Shown: one piece after another, positions 10,422 to 20,200 of the stretch
How positions within the stretch are numbered: the first letter of the stretch is position 1
Layout: each line of letters starts with the position of its first letter
From: Mycobacterium lepromatosis
GTDB taxonomy: Bacteria > Actinomycetota > Actinomycetes > Mycobacteriales > Mycobacteriaceae
Length of the DNA stretch: 64,000 nucleotides
Assembly: GCF_000975265.2 (NCBI RefSeq)
Contig: NZ_CP083405.1
Coordinates: 2,728,001 to 2,792,000 of the forward strand
Direction of reading: 5' to 3'
Translations under genes and position numbers: made by a program
Notes under the pieces: generated by a model
What the model was told of the DNA's origin: nothing
The model's database searches: none
The model's input: the letters and a program-made list of their open reading frames with translations, nothing else

Positions 10422-11786
10422 ATGGCCCCCAAGCGCTCATCCGATCTGCTCTCAAAGATTGTCGGCTCCGGTCCTGGATCGTTTGTGGCGAAACAACTTG
10501 GCGTTCCGCGACCCGAAACACTTCGACGCTACCGGCCGAGCGATGCCCCGCTATCCGGATCCCTGCTAATCGGCGGTGGCGGCAGGCTGGTCAAGCCGTT
10601 GCGTGCGACGCTAAAAAAGGACTACGACCTGATAGACAACAACCTGGACGGTCGCTGGACCGACTCATTCGGTGGGCTCGTCTTCGACGCCACGGGTATT
10701 ACGGCGCCGATCAAACTGAAAGGACTGCACAATTTTTTCACTCCCCTGCTGCGTAACCTTAGCCGCTGTGCACGCGTCGTGGTCATCGGCACCACACCCG
10801 AGGCGGCCAGCAGCACCGACGAATGGATCGCACAGCGCGCGCTGGAGGGTTTCACCCGCTCGCTGGGCAAGGAATTGCGCCACGGCGCCACGGTGGCGCT
10901 GGTGTACATATCACCAGATGCGAAACCGGCCGCCACGGGCCTGGCTTCCACCATGCGATTCATCCTGTCAGCCAAGTCGGCCTACGTCAACGGCCAGGTT
11001 TTCTATGTCGGGGCAGCCGACTCCACCCCACCGACCGATTGGGATCGGCCGCTGGATAGCAAAGTAGCCATCGTGACCGGCGCAGCACGCGGTATCGGTG
11101 CGGCCATAGCCGAGGTGTTCACCAGAGATGGCGCCCGGGTCATCGCGATCGACGTGGAATCCGCAGCCGAGGCGCTGGATGAAACCGCCAACCGGGTCGG
11201 TGGTACAGCACTGTCGCTCGACGTCACCGCGGATGATGCCATCGACAAAATCACCCAGCACCTGCGTGACAATCACGGCGGGCACGCCGACATCTTGGTC
11301 AACAACGCTGGTATCACCCGCGACAAACTGTTGGTCAACATGGACGATTCCAGATGGGATGCCGTCTTGGAGGTTAATCTTCTTGCCCCGCAACGTCTTA
11401 CCGAAGAGTTAGTCGGGAACGGCAGCATCAGTGAAGGCGGGCGGGTGATCGTCCTGTCGTCGATGGCCGGCATTGCGGGCAACCGCGGTCAGACGAACTA
11501 CGCCACCACTAAGGCCGGGATGATTGGTCTCACCCAGGCACTAGCATCGAGACTGACCGAGAAAAGCATCACGATCAACGCCGTCGCACCGGGATTCATC
11601 GAAACTCCAATGACGGCCGATATCCCGCTGGCCACCCGTGAAGTGGGACGCCGACTGAACTCGTTGCTGCAGGGTGGCCTGCCCGTAGATGTTGCCGAGA
11701 CCATTGCCTACTTCGCTATGCCGGCGTCCAACGCTGTGACAGGAAATATTATTCGTGTCTGCGGCCAGGCAATGCCCGGTGCATAA
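10422..11786 (+). CDS. fabG4: 3-oxoacyl-[acyl-carrier-protein]/CoA reductase FabG4 (454 aa)
   Basis: This is a high-molecular-weight FabG that reduces 3-oxoacyl substrates with NADH in the fatty-acid cycle. It has an N-terminal flavodoxin-like domain (about residues 1-200) unusual for short-chain dehydrogenases, then a standard Rossmann domain. Seen: the cofactor motif VTGAARGIG near residue 218, [10 protein letters not shown], and the catalytic Ser347, Tyr360 and Lys364, whose codons I placed at 11460, 11499 and 11511. ATG 10422 has GGAAGG a few bases upstream. It faces the dead thiolase fadA2. The partner hydratase htdX, adjacent in M. tuberculosis, is now 1.1 kb downstream. Intact and probably active. 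Confidence 0.95.
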   Translation: MAPKRSSDLLSKIVGSGPGSFVAKQLGVPRPETLRRYRPSDAPLSGSLLIGGGGRLVKPLRATLKKDYDLIDNNLDGRWTDSFGGLVFDATGITAPIKLKGLHNFFTPLLRNLSRCARVVVIGTTPEAASSTDEWIAQRALEGFTRSLGKELRHGATVALVYISPDAKPAATGLASTMRFILSAKSAYVNGQVFYVGAADSTPPTDWDRPLDSKVAIVTGAARGIGAAIAEVFTRDGARVIAIDVESAAEALDETANRVGGTALSLDVTADDAIDKITQHLRDNHGGHADILVNNAGITRDKLLVNMDDSRWDAVLEVNLLAPQRLTEELVGNGSISEGGRVIVLSSMAGIAGNRGQTNYATTKAGMIGLTQALASRLTEKSITINAVAPGFIETPMTADIPLATREVGRRLNSLLQGGLPVDVAETIAYFAMPASNAVTGNIIRVCGQAMPGA

Positions 11787-11892
11787 CCTCATCGAATCGT
11801 TCCACTCGACGCTGAAGCGAAAACCTCTGTGCGGCAACACTTACACCAACATGGACAGATCAACCAACTGCTATGAAAAATTTGTGCGATAA
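11779..11892 (+). mobile_element. Possible IS3-family transposase C-terminal scrap
   Basis: Overlapping the end of fabG4 in another frame, a short open stretch reads [20 protein letters not shown] and runs to a TAA at 11890-11892. The N-x-x-I-E-S-F-H-S-T-L-K-R string resembles the block around the third acidic residue of IS3-type DDE transposases. No inverted ends, no first two acidic residues and no complete frame are visible. It could be chance. If real, it marks an old insertion that separated fabG4 from htdX. Confidence 0.35.
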
Positions 11893-12894
11893 CCTCGTTT
11901 ATCGTGCGTCCTGCTATCGTGACGGCTTTATAAAAATATCGTGGTGACTAAAATTTTTAGTAGCCAGTAAATATTTAATATCGATGACAGCACCATTTAA
12001 TCGGCCGACTAAACGTTGTCAAACTACGTGTGTCGAGTCGAGGTCAACTCTTTCGGACTTCTTACGACTTTGCAGAATAGTATATTTAGTATATTGCAGC
12101 ATCCAAAAGATTCTTATATCCAAAGAAGTTTGATGGACCCAATAGAGCAAGCCCGACATAATCGCTAAAAAATCAACAAGATTGCTGCGAAGTTAACGAA
12201 TACAAGCTCTTCATAAGCTGTTTCGGCCGTTTCCATTGGATGGGATTGTACCGACACTCCGGTTCCACCTGCACGTGCGGAACCCTAGCGTTGGTGGCTA
12301 CTACTCTTCGCCATGTGCTGCCGGACGTCTCTTGAAGGAATAGGGTGCAGAAAGCAGGTGCCGTCGTTTGCCATGACGTCCAGGGTGCAACACTATAACG
12401 GCCGCGCAGGAGAACTTCGGCGGTGGGGATCTTACGCACCATAAAAGAAAAATTTTACCACGTGCACAACTGGATATCCGCTGGACCGAAGACTGATTGC
12501 ATGATTTCCTCAGCGGCTGTTTCTCTTCAGAGATCTGCAACCTTAAGTGGTGCTTTACTATTTGTGCATCAGTCCACCGAGTCAGCTAGCATTCTCGCTC
12601 AAAATGGAGATTAAAGCGGCTTACGGTAGCGGATTCTCTGATCATGCACAAGAGTTGCCCTCCGAAATCCTGTAGATACCACACCGATTCGATTACCCCG
12701 TGAGGATATGCACGCATGCCTTACGGACCTGTTAGAACTCTTGATACACACCTACTGTCAACACCCTGCACGACCCTAGGGTCATATATGATATTGATGT
12801 CACCGAAATTGTCTTCTTGCAGCCTGAACAAGATTGACATTCGGATTCGTCTTACGACAGTTAAGAAGGAATTTTTTCCCTCAAGGAGAACACA
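11893..12894. other. Unusual 1-kb spacer between fabG4 and htdX
   Basis: In M. tuberculosis these two genes are essentially adjacent. Here about 1 kb of apparently foreign or decayed DNA intervenes. It contains AT-rich patches (around 11930-12000 and 12070-12100, with 'gtatatttagtatatt'). A leftward frame at 12173-12442 gives peptides that match nothing I know. It ends with the htdX ribosome site AAGGAG (12881-12886). Confidence 0.5.
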
Positions 12895-13737
12895 GTGGGC
12901 CAGCCAAGCGGCTTGAAAAATACTTTGCGCGCGATTATCGGAGCATTACCACTTCTGCCCCGGACAGACCAGCTGCCCAACCGGAGGGTGACCGTCGAAG
13001 AACTACCCATCGACCACGCGAACGTGTCGGCCTATGCGTCGGTGACCGGTTTAAAGTACGGCAATCACGTGCCGCTAACATACCCGTTCACGTTGACCTT
13101 TCCCGCTCTGATGTCGCTGATGACTGAATTCGACTTCCCCTTCGCTGCAATGGGATCGGTACATATAGAGAATCACATCACGCAGTACCGGCCGATCGCT
13201 GTGACCGACGTTGTCGGTGTGCAGGCGCATGCCGAGAACCTCCGCGAACATAGAAAGGGCCTGCTGGTAGACGTAGTTACCGACGTTAGCGTCGGTAACT
13301 ACACCACGTGGCATCAGGTTACTACCTTCCTGCACCAGCAACGCACCAGCTTGTCCGACGAGCCCAAACCACCGCCCCAGAAACAGCCCAAATTTCTCCC
13401 TCCAAACGCCGTACTGCAGATCACCCCCGGGCAGATCCGCCGCTACGCCGCCGTCAGCGGTGACCACAACCCAATCCACACTAACCCGATCGTCGCCAAG
13501 TTATTCGGATTCCCGACTACTATTGCGCACGGAATGTTCAGTGCCGCAGCGGTATTGGCCAACATCGAAGCTCGACTTCCGGATGCTGTGCACTATTCGG
13601 CCCGGTTCGTCAAGCCGGTGGTGTTACCCGCCACCGCGGGGCTATATGTCAACGAAGGCGCTGGCAGCTGGGACCTCACACTGCGCAATATCGCCAAAGG
13701 CTATACGCACTTAGCAGGTACCGTGCGAGGCGTGTAG
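12895..13737 (+). CDS. htdX: 3-hydroxyacyl-thioester dehydratase HtdX (280 aa)
   Basis: HtdX is a double-hotdog (R)-specific enoyl hydratase that interconverts 3-hydroxyacyl and enoyl thioesters. GTG 12895 follows the ribosome site AAGGAG. The first half is a degenerate hotdog. The second carries the hydratase-2 motif YAAVSGDHNPIHTNPIVAK with GFPTTIAHG, where Asp190 and His195 are the expected catalytic pair. A perfect 13-bp inverted repeat with a 4-base loop sits inside the coding sequence at 13273-13302 without breaking the frame. It now has its own upstream region rather than following fabG4 directly, so it probably has its own promoter. It appears functional. Confidence 0.92.
   Translation: MGQPSGLKNTLRAIIGALPLLPRTDQLPNRRVTVEELPIDHANVSAYASVTGLKYGNHVPLTYPFTLTFPALMSLMTEFDFPFAAMGSVHIENHITQYRPIAVTDVVGVQAHAENLREHRKGLLVDVVTDVSVGNYTTWHQVTTFLHQQRTSLSDEPKPPPQKQPKFLPPNAVLQITPGQIRRYAAVSGDHNPIHTNPIVAKLFGFPTTIAHGMFSAAAVLANIEARLPDAVHYSARFVKPVVLPATAGLYVNEGAGSWDLTLRNIAKGYTHLAGTVRGV
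13273..13302. repeat. Perfect 13-bp inverted repeat inside htdX
   Basis: The arms GTAGTTACCGACG (13273-13285) and CGTCGGTAACTAC (13290-13302) flank a TTAG loop. They encode the VTDVSVGNY stretch of HtdX. Confidence 0.85.
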
Positions 13738-13799
13738 CGCACGCTAATCGAGCTTCGGCGTTGCACCGGAGTGGGAAAAAAATCCCCTAAGCAGTATTT

Positions 13800-15008
13800 C
13801 AAATCTGTGCGCGCCACCCGTGGTTAGCAGAAAAGCAAAAAACAGCCAGAGCGTGAGGCTGGGAGAGTTCCCAGACGAAGAATGGCCGACCAGACAAGCG
13901 AGCCCTGGGTAACTGCAAGTACCCCGGCTGCACCGGCCAGCGAAACCGCAGGAATATGCAGGTGCGTCCCGGAAAGCCAATGAATCGACAACAACAACAA
14001 CACGGCTCCCGCTGCCGCACTGGTGGCCAGTGTCGGGATGAGCGTTACGCCGGCCTCGCCGCTGCACAAGAACCGTGCGGTCAGTAGCGACTTTCAAAAC
14101 CAGAAGCACAAACGCTGGGAACAGGGTGAACCCGCTGGGCCAGACGGACCGTCAGGATACTTCGGCCGTTGCCCAGCATAAGATTGGCCACCAATGCCAA
14201 CAAAAGGCGACAACCCGCCACCCCGCCGGGCAAGTGCCGCGAAGTTAGCACCATAGCGGCCGGCCGCGTCATCGCGGCGATCAAGTTGCGTTTGGCAAAC
14301 AATGGGCTAGCGGAACTAAGGCCAGCCCATACGAGGTCAGCAGATACGTCTACTCCACACCAGGCCAGTCCAGCACGAGTTGGTCGCCCATGCTGTTTTA
14401 GCAGATTGCGATGGCCGGGCTGTGAGGTAATCAGCACGGCACCTAGAGCACCGGCCAGCTGGAACAGCGTAAACCGGCACCTAGCCCGGCACCAACCGTA
14501 AGCAGGCTAGCAAGATCTCACGATCGTGACGCGACAGCCGCCTCAGCCACCTGCGAATTAGCGGGAAGCTCCCTTCCCAACTTAGGGATGCCCCAGAGCC
14601 AACCAGTAGCACTTACAGCACCGCGCCGCGATGTTCTCCAGAACAACCGGTATCCGGTCACTGCGAGCGATTGTTTGCGCCAGTGGCGGCACTTCGGTGC
14701 TGCGCCGCAAGACCCACCACACGACCATTGCCAAGTAATCGCGGACCAGCGGCCCCAGCGCGCGGCAGACTGGACTGCTGGCGGTGACGTCGACGAATAA
14801 CATACCGAAAGTGTATGTGATACGTCAGGTGGTCGACGAAGCACAAGACGAATGTTGGCGCCAAACCAACGATCCCGGCCAGCACGCCGACAATGACCAG
14901 AATGACCTGTAAGCAAAAACCAGCAAGCAAAAGAAAGCCAGGTAGCGGTGGCTGGCTCGCCTGCTGGCGATGAGGAGATCTTCGGAAGAGAAAGATTAGT
15001 TCAGCCAC
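13800..15008 (-). pseudogene. Multi-spanning membrane protein, pseudogene
   Basis: Leftward frames starting 13 bases after the TetR stop give a run of hydrophobic segments: GFLLLAGFCLQVILVIVGVL just after an ATG at 15008, GPLVRDYLAMVVWWVL near 14720, TRPAAMVLTSRHLPGG and LLLALVANLMLGNGRSILTV near 14200, and TLATSAAAGAVLLLLSIHWL with SLAGAAGVLAVTQGSL near 13900-14040. They lie in three alternating frames, so the gene is broken. An (ACA)n run lies near 13988-14002. The close spacing suggests it was once co-transcribed with the TetR gene. I do not recognise the family, and no M. tuberculosis counterpart at this position comes to mind. Confidence 0.6.
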
Positions 15009-15020
15009 GGCACGAATACG

Positions 15021-15647
15021 TTAGTCGGTAACAATGCTAGGGTCGAAATCTCGATCCGCGGGTACACCCTTGAGTCCGTGCCAGAACAGATTAATCATCA
15101 ACTCGGCGGCCTCATCGACGGCGATGTCACCGGTCGTAAGCCGGGTGGCCATTGCCTCACCAGCGCCCACCAGTGCCCCGGCCATCATTTCGTATTCATG
15201 GTCCGATCTCGGGCTGCGAATGCCTGACCGCATCAACCCGGCCACCAGTTCGATGATCTGATCGCGTGCCTCACGCACCGTCTGGGCGAACGCCGGCGAG
15301 CTCGTCGCCTGGGTATACATCACGATCCAAGACGCCCGATTGGCGTCAATGTAACGCAGGAACGACACGATTGTGGTGCTTAGCAAGTCCTTCGGACTCT
15401 GCGTGAAGTCGATATCAGCACGTACCACAGCGATGAATCGGTTCATCTCACGGTTCAGGCAGGCGCCGAAGAGGTCTTCCTTGGAGCCGTAATACAGATA
15501 CAGCATTGGCTTGGAAATCTGCGCCTCGGCGGCGATGGCGTCCATCGAGGTCTTGTAGTAACCGTTGACCGAGAACATCTGCACCGCAGCGTCCAGCATT
15601 TGCTGCTCGCGAACAGCACGCGGTATCCGCTTAGTACCACCTGCCAT
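15021..15647 (-). CDS. TetR-family transcriptional regulator, Rv0238-like (208 aa)
   Basis: A TetR repressor with an N-terminal helix-turn-helix: REQQMLDAAVQMFSVNGYYK and SMDAIAAEAQISKPMLYLYY form the recognition domain (about residues 13-55). The C-terminal part should bind an effector and mediate dimerisation. I chose ATG 15647 (MAGGTKRIPRAVREQ) because AAAGGGG lies just upstream and the family begins there; the frame stays open to 15860 but that extension runs antisense into lpqI. It lies downstream of lpqI in the same direction, 68 bases away. The downstream membrane gene it may have controlled is dead, so its present target is unclear. Confidence 0.88.
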   Translation of the reverse strand: MAGGTKRIPRAVREQQMLDAAVQMFSVNGYYKTSMDAIAAEAQISKPMLYLYYGSKEDLFGACLNREMNRFIAVVRADIDFTQSPKDLLSTTIVSFLRYIDANRASWIVMYTQATSSPAFAQTVREARDQIIELVAGLMRSGIRSPRSDHEYEMMAGALVGAGEAMATRLTTGDIAVDEAAELMINLFWHGLKGVPADRDFDPSIVTD

Positions 15648-15715
15648 CGCATGCCCCTTTAACCTGACAATCTGACTCCAGGGTAAGCACCGGCGCAGCT
15701 GCCACGCAGGCCGTG

Positions 15716-16879
15716 CTAGCGACCGCACTCCGAGCCGAAACCCTTTATGGTGGCCACCCGCACAACTGAAGCGTCGACGGCCGACATCGCTAATTCGCCC
15801 GCGGACACTACTTTCTCTAGCCGGTCTAAGACCGTAGGCACCGTCTGGGTGCTGACCCACAACGCGATGTCGGTGCCGGCTTGCAAGGTGCGCAGAACAG
15901 CGTCAACCAGCCCGTAGCGGTCAGAGATCGCAGCCATGCTGGACACATCGTCACTAAAGACCGGACCATTGAAGGGCGGGGCCCCGTAATTAGCTCCGGT
16001 GCGCAGCAACTGCACCACGGCGGGGCTCAAACTCGCCGGGTCGTCACCAGTAAGCCCGGGAACCTCCAGATGACCGAGCATCACGCCGACCGGGGCGTCG
16101 GCCACCAACGTCCGATAGGGAACCAAGTCGTTGGTTTGCAGGTCTTGGAGCGGCGGCGTGGTGACACCGCCGATGTGAGAATCACCCGAGCCATGCCCAT
16201 GGCCGGGAAAATGCTTGAGTACCGGCAGCACGCCAGCGTCGCGCAGACCCCGCGCGTACGCCCCGGCGTAGGCCGTAACGACGGCCGGGTCCGAGCTAAA
16301 TGAGCGACCACCGATCACGCTGTCGTCCGGGGCGTCGGTCACATCGACGACAGGAGCGAAGTCAATGGTAATACCGAGATCGCGCATCTTGTGGCCACGG
16401 TCCAGCGCCATGCCGTAGACCTGGTCAACAGTACTGGTCTGTGCCAGCATCCGAGCCGACGATGCCGTCCCTATTAGCGACTTCAACCGCGACACCCGAC
16501 CACCTTCTTCGTCGACGCTGACCGCCAGCGGCAGCGGTCCCGAATTGCGGGTGATGTCTGTCAGTGCGCCGTTGGTCAACATCGACAAGTCTGTCCAGCT
16601 GCCGATCATGATGCCGCCGACGTGATGATCGGTAACAACGGCCTTGGCATCGGCCGCATCACTTACGCCTACCATCAGCAGCTGAGCCAGCTTGTCGCGG
16701 GTGGACAGGGTCGTCGGCACAGATGTTGGGAGATCGACGCACGCCGGTGTCGGCGAAGCGGCGGTAAGCTTCCCGGCTACGATCGACACTGGGTCAGGAA
16801 CCTGTGCGACGTCGTTGCCACAAGTCACCACCAGAGCCGATGCGACAGCGAGCACAACCAGAGTGCGAGGAAAAGCCAT
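15716..16879 (-). CDS. lpqI: Lipoprotein beta-N-acetylglucosaminidase LpqI (387 aa)
   Basis: A glycoside hydrolase family 3 enzyme of the NagZ type that trims N-acetylglucosamine from peptidoglycan fragments during wall recycling. Seen: SVDEEGGRVSRLKSLIG, FAPVVDVTDAPDDSVIGGRS, and the NagZ loop KHFPGHG with GDSH that provides the His/Asp acid-base pair. GPVFSDDVSSMAAI carries the nucleophile Asp. The N-terminus MAFPRTLVVLAVASALVVTC is a signal peptide ending at Cys20. The residue before the Cys is Thr, not the usual Gly, Ala or Ser, so lipidation may be weakened. Length is typical. Transcribed toward the TetR gene. Confidence 0.92.
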   Translation of the reverse strand: MAFPRTLVVLAVASALVVTCGNDVAQVPDPVSIVAGKLTAASPTPACVDLPTSVPTTLSTRDKLAQLLMVGVSDAADAKAVVTDHHVGGIMIGSWTDLSMLTNGALTDITRNSGPLPLAVSVDEEGGRVSRLKSLIGTASSARMLAQTSTVDQVYGMALDRGHKMRDLGITIDFAPVVDVTDAPDDSVIGGRSFSSDPAVVTAYAGAYARGLRDAGVLPVLKHFPGHGHGSGDSHIGGVTTPPLQDLQTNDLVPYRTLVADAPVGVMLGHLEVPGLTGDDPASLSPAVVQLLRTGANYGAPPFNGPVFSDDVSSMAAISDRYGLVDAVLRTLQAGTDIALWVSTQTVPTVLDRLEKVVSAGELAMSAVDASVVRVATIKGFGSECGR

Positions 16880-17025
16880 CGAACCATGGTGTCATGGCTG
16901 TTAGTCGTGCGTGCACCACCCCACCCGGCACCCGCCGACCGAGGTTGGGTGACGACCGCGGTCATGCTGACCGAGCCTCTGCTAGGTTGTCGCTATCCAC
17001 GACCATACACCCCGAGGAGCCATCG

Positions 17026-17199
17026 ATGAGCCGGATCGTTGCGCCCGCAGCCGCTAGCGTAGTAGTTGGTCTGTTGCTCGGCGCTGCCACAATCTTCGGA
17101 ATCACGTTGATGGTGCAGCAGGACACGAAGCCACCACTTCCCGGGGGCGATCCACAGTACTCAGTACTCAACCGGATCGAGTACGGCAACCGTACCTAA
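17026..17199 (+). CDS. Small secreted/membrane protein, Rv0236A-like (57 aa)
   Basis: A 57-residue protein with one long hydrophobic segment, AAASVVVGLLLGAATIFGIT, then a short polar tail (QQDTKPPLPGGDPQYSVLNR). It matches the tiny actinobacterial DUF2613-type protein found upstream of aftD. ATG 17026 has GAGGAG (17014-17019) seven bases upstream. The frame stays open far upstream to 16804, but that extension overlaps lpqI antisense and lacks a ribosome site. Its stop is 90 bases before the aftD start, so the two are probably one transcript. It may be anchored in the membrane or cleaved; function is unknown. Confidence 0.85.
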   Translation: MSRIVAPAAASVVVGLLLGAATIFGITLMVQQDTKPPLPGGDPQYSVLNRIEYGNRT

Positions 17200-17289
17200 T
17201 CTGGCGACGATGCGGGCAGGTGCGGCGACCCGGGAAAAGCCGGGCAATCTAGCTCGAGCCCGGCGGCAACGGCCGCCGAGGCGGGTCCG

Positions 17290-20200
17290 GTGAAAACGCC
17301 GCAGGACTCGTCCGTGGCGCCACTGTCGCGTTGGTGGTTGGTATTGATCGGGGTCGTCGCGTTGACGTTGACGTTCGCGCAATCCCCAGAACAGATCTCC
17401 CCCGATACCAAACTGGACCTAACCACCAACCCGCTGCGCTTTCTGGCCCGCGCGACCAACCTGTGGAACAGCGACCTGCCGTTTGGCCAGGTGCAGAATC
17501 AGGCCTACGGCTACCTGTTTCCGCACGGCACCTTCTTTCTTATCGGACAGCTACTGGGATCACCCGGATGGATAACCCAGCGTTTGTGGTGGGCGCTGCT
17601 GCTCACAGCCGGATTCTGGGGACTGCTACGAGTAGCCGAAACGCTGGGCATCGGCAGCCCAACGTCCCGCGCGATCGGCGCGGTGGCGTTTGCGTTATCG
17701 CCGCGGGTGCTGACCACACTGGGGTCGATTTCGTCAGAAACTCTGCCGATGATGCTGGCGCCGTGGGTGTTACTGCCCACGATTCTAGCTTTGCAGGGAA
17801 CTCCGGGCAGGTCAGTGCGGGCACGTGCCGCCCAGGCAGGGCTGGCGGTCGCGTTGATGGGTGCAGTTAACGCCATTGCAACGCTGGCCGGTTGTCTTCC
17901 TGCAGCGATCTGGTGGGCTTGTCACCGACCGAACCGCTTATGGTGGCGTTACACCGGGTGGTGGCTGTTAGCACTGTGTTTGGCAACGCTGTGGTGGGTG
18001 GTGGCGCTGGGTCTGCTGCACGGCGTCAGTCCCCCGTTCTTGGACTTCATCGAATCCTCCGGCGTGACCACGCAATGGTCGTCGTTAGTTGAGATGCTAC
18101 GCGGCACAGACAGCTGGACACCCTTCGTTGCACAAACCGCTACCGCGGGCACGCCACTGGTCACCGAGTCGGTGGCCATCCTGGGCACCTGTCTAGTAGC
18201 GGCGGCCGGATTGGCCGGGCTGGCTAGCACTGGGATGCCAGCTCGAGGTCGTCTGGTGACGATGTTGGTAATCGGAGTGGTATTGCTATCCGCCGGCTAC
18301 AGCGGTGGGCTGGGCTCGCCGTTGGCGCAGGCGGTGCAGGCGTTCCTGGACGCCAGCGGCGCACCACTGCGCAACGTACACAAACTGGAGTCGGTAATCC
18401 GAATCCCGTTCGCATTGGGCATCGCCGGGCTGCTGGGCCGGATCCCCCTACCGGGCAGCGCGCCGGTGTCGGTGTGGCTGAGCTCTTTTGCCCACCCCGA
18501 ACGCGACAAACGAGTCGCCGCGACAGTAGCGGTGTTGACCGCGCTGATGGTCAGCACCTCGTCAGCGTGGACGGGTCGGCTCACCCCGCCAGGCACGTTC
18601 AGCGCGATACCTCAATACTGGCACGACACCAGCGACTGGCTCAGCGAACACAACACGGGAATACCAACACCTGGACGGGTCCTTGTGGTTCCAGGCGCAC
18701 CGTTCGCCACTCAGGTGTGGGGCACCAGCCACGACGAGCCGCTGCAGGTGCTCGGCAGTAGCCCGTGGGGAGTGCGCGACTCCATCCCGCTGATTCCGCC
18801 GCAGGCCATCCGGGCGTTGGATTCGGTGCAACGGCTATTCGCCTCCGGACGCCCGTCGGTTGGCCTGGCCGATACCCTTGCCCGTCAAGGCATTGCCTAT
18901 TTGGTGCTGCGCAATGATCTGGATCCCGACACGTCGCGCTCAGCGCGCCCGATCCTGGTACACCGGGCCATTGCCGGGTCACCACGGCTGGAAAAAGTAG
19001 CGGAGTTCGGTGCACCGGTGGGCTCCAGCACGCTAACAGGTTTCGTTGCCGACAGCGAATTGCGCCCATGGTACCCAGCGATCGAGATCTATCGGGTGGC
19101 CGTTAGCGATGGGACCAATCCCGGCAAACCCTACTTCGCTGACACCGACCAACTTCCCCGCATCGATGGCGGGCCCGAAGTGCTGCTACGTCTTGACGAA
19201 CGGCGCCGACTGCTGGGACAGCCTGCATTAGGTCCGGCGCTGATGACCGCAGACGCCCAGTTAGCCGGTCTGCCACTACCCAGCAAGGCTGAAGTCACCA
19301 TAACCGATACTCCGGTAGCACGCGAGACTGACTACGGCCGAGTAGACCAGCACTCGTCGGCGATCCGCGCAGCTAACGACGCCCGGCGTACCTTCAACCG
19401 AGTACCCGACTATCCAGTCCCTGGCGCCGAAATGATATTCGGCGGTTGGAGCGGTGGCAGGATCACAGCGTCAAGCTCGTCATCGGATGCCACCTCGATG
19501 CCCGATGTCGCTCCAGCAACCTCACCGGCCGCCGCCGTCGATGGCGACCCAGCGACCTCGTGGGTGTCCAACGCACTGCAGCCCGCCGTCGGTCAATGGC
19601 TGCAAGTCGATTTCGACCACCCGGTAACCAACGCCGTCATCACCGTCACGCCCAGCGCGACTGCTGTCGGAGCCCAAGTTAGGCGCATCCAGATCGAGAC
19701 CGTCAACGGCACTACCAACTTGCAAGTCGATGAGGCTGGCAAGCCACTCGCAGCAGCGCTACCCTACGGTGAAACCCCATGGGTAAGGATCACCGCAGCC
19801 GCCACTGACGACGGGTCCTCCGGGGTGCAGTTCAGCATCACAGACCTAACGATCACCCAGTACGACGCGTCCGGATTCGCTCACCCGGTCAATCTACGGC
19901 ACACCGCGCTGGTTCCCGGGTCGCCACCGGGTTGGGCAGTCGCGAGGTGGGACCTGGGATCGGAATTGCTCGGCAGACCGGGCTGCGCTCCGGCGCCCGA
20001 CAACGTTCGTTGCGCAGCATCGATGACGCTAGCACCGGAAGAACCCGTCAATTTCAGCCGGACATTAACCGTTCCCAACCCGATATTGGTGACACCGATG
20101 CTGTGGGTACGACCACGACAGAGCTCTAAGCTGGCGGACCTGGTCGTCGAACCGAAGACCACCCGAGCCTACGGTGACGCCGACACGGTCGACATTCTTG

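Noticed and set aside
12173..12540. Two overlapping leftward frames in the fabG4-htdX spacer
   Set aside because: Neither has a ribosome site, a recognised motif or a consistent frame; they are more likely chance openings.
15648..15860. N-terminal extension of the TetR protein
   Set aside because: It overlaps lpqI antisense, lacks family similarity and has no ribosome site; the ATG at 15647 has one.
16804..17025. Extension of the small Rv0236A-like protein to 131 residues
   Set aside because: The added part is antisense to lpqI and Arg-rich; the internal ATG with GAGGAG gives the known 57-residue family.
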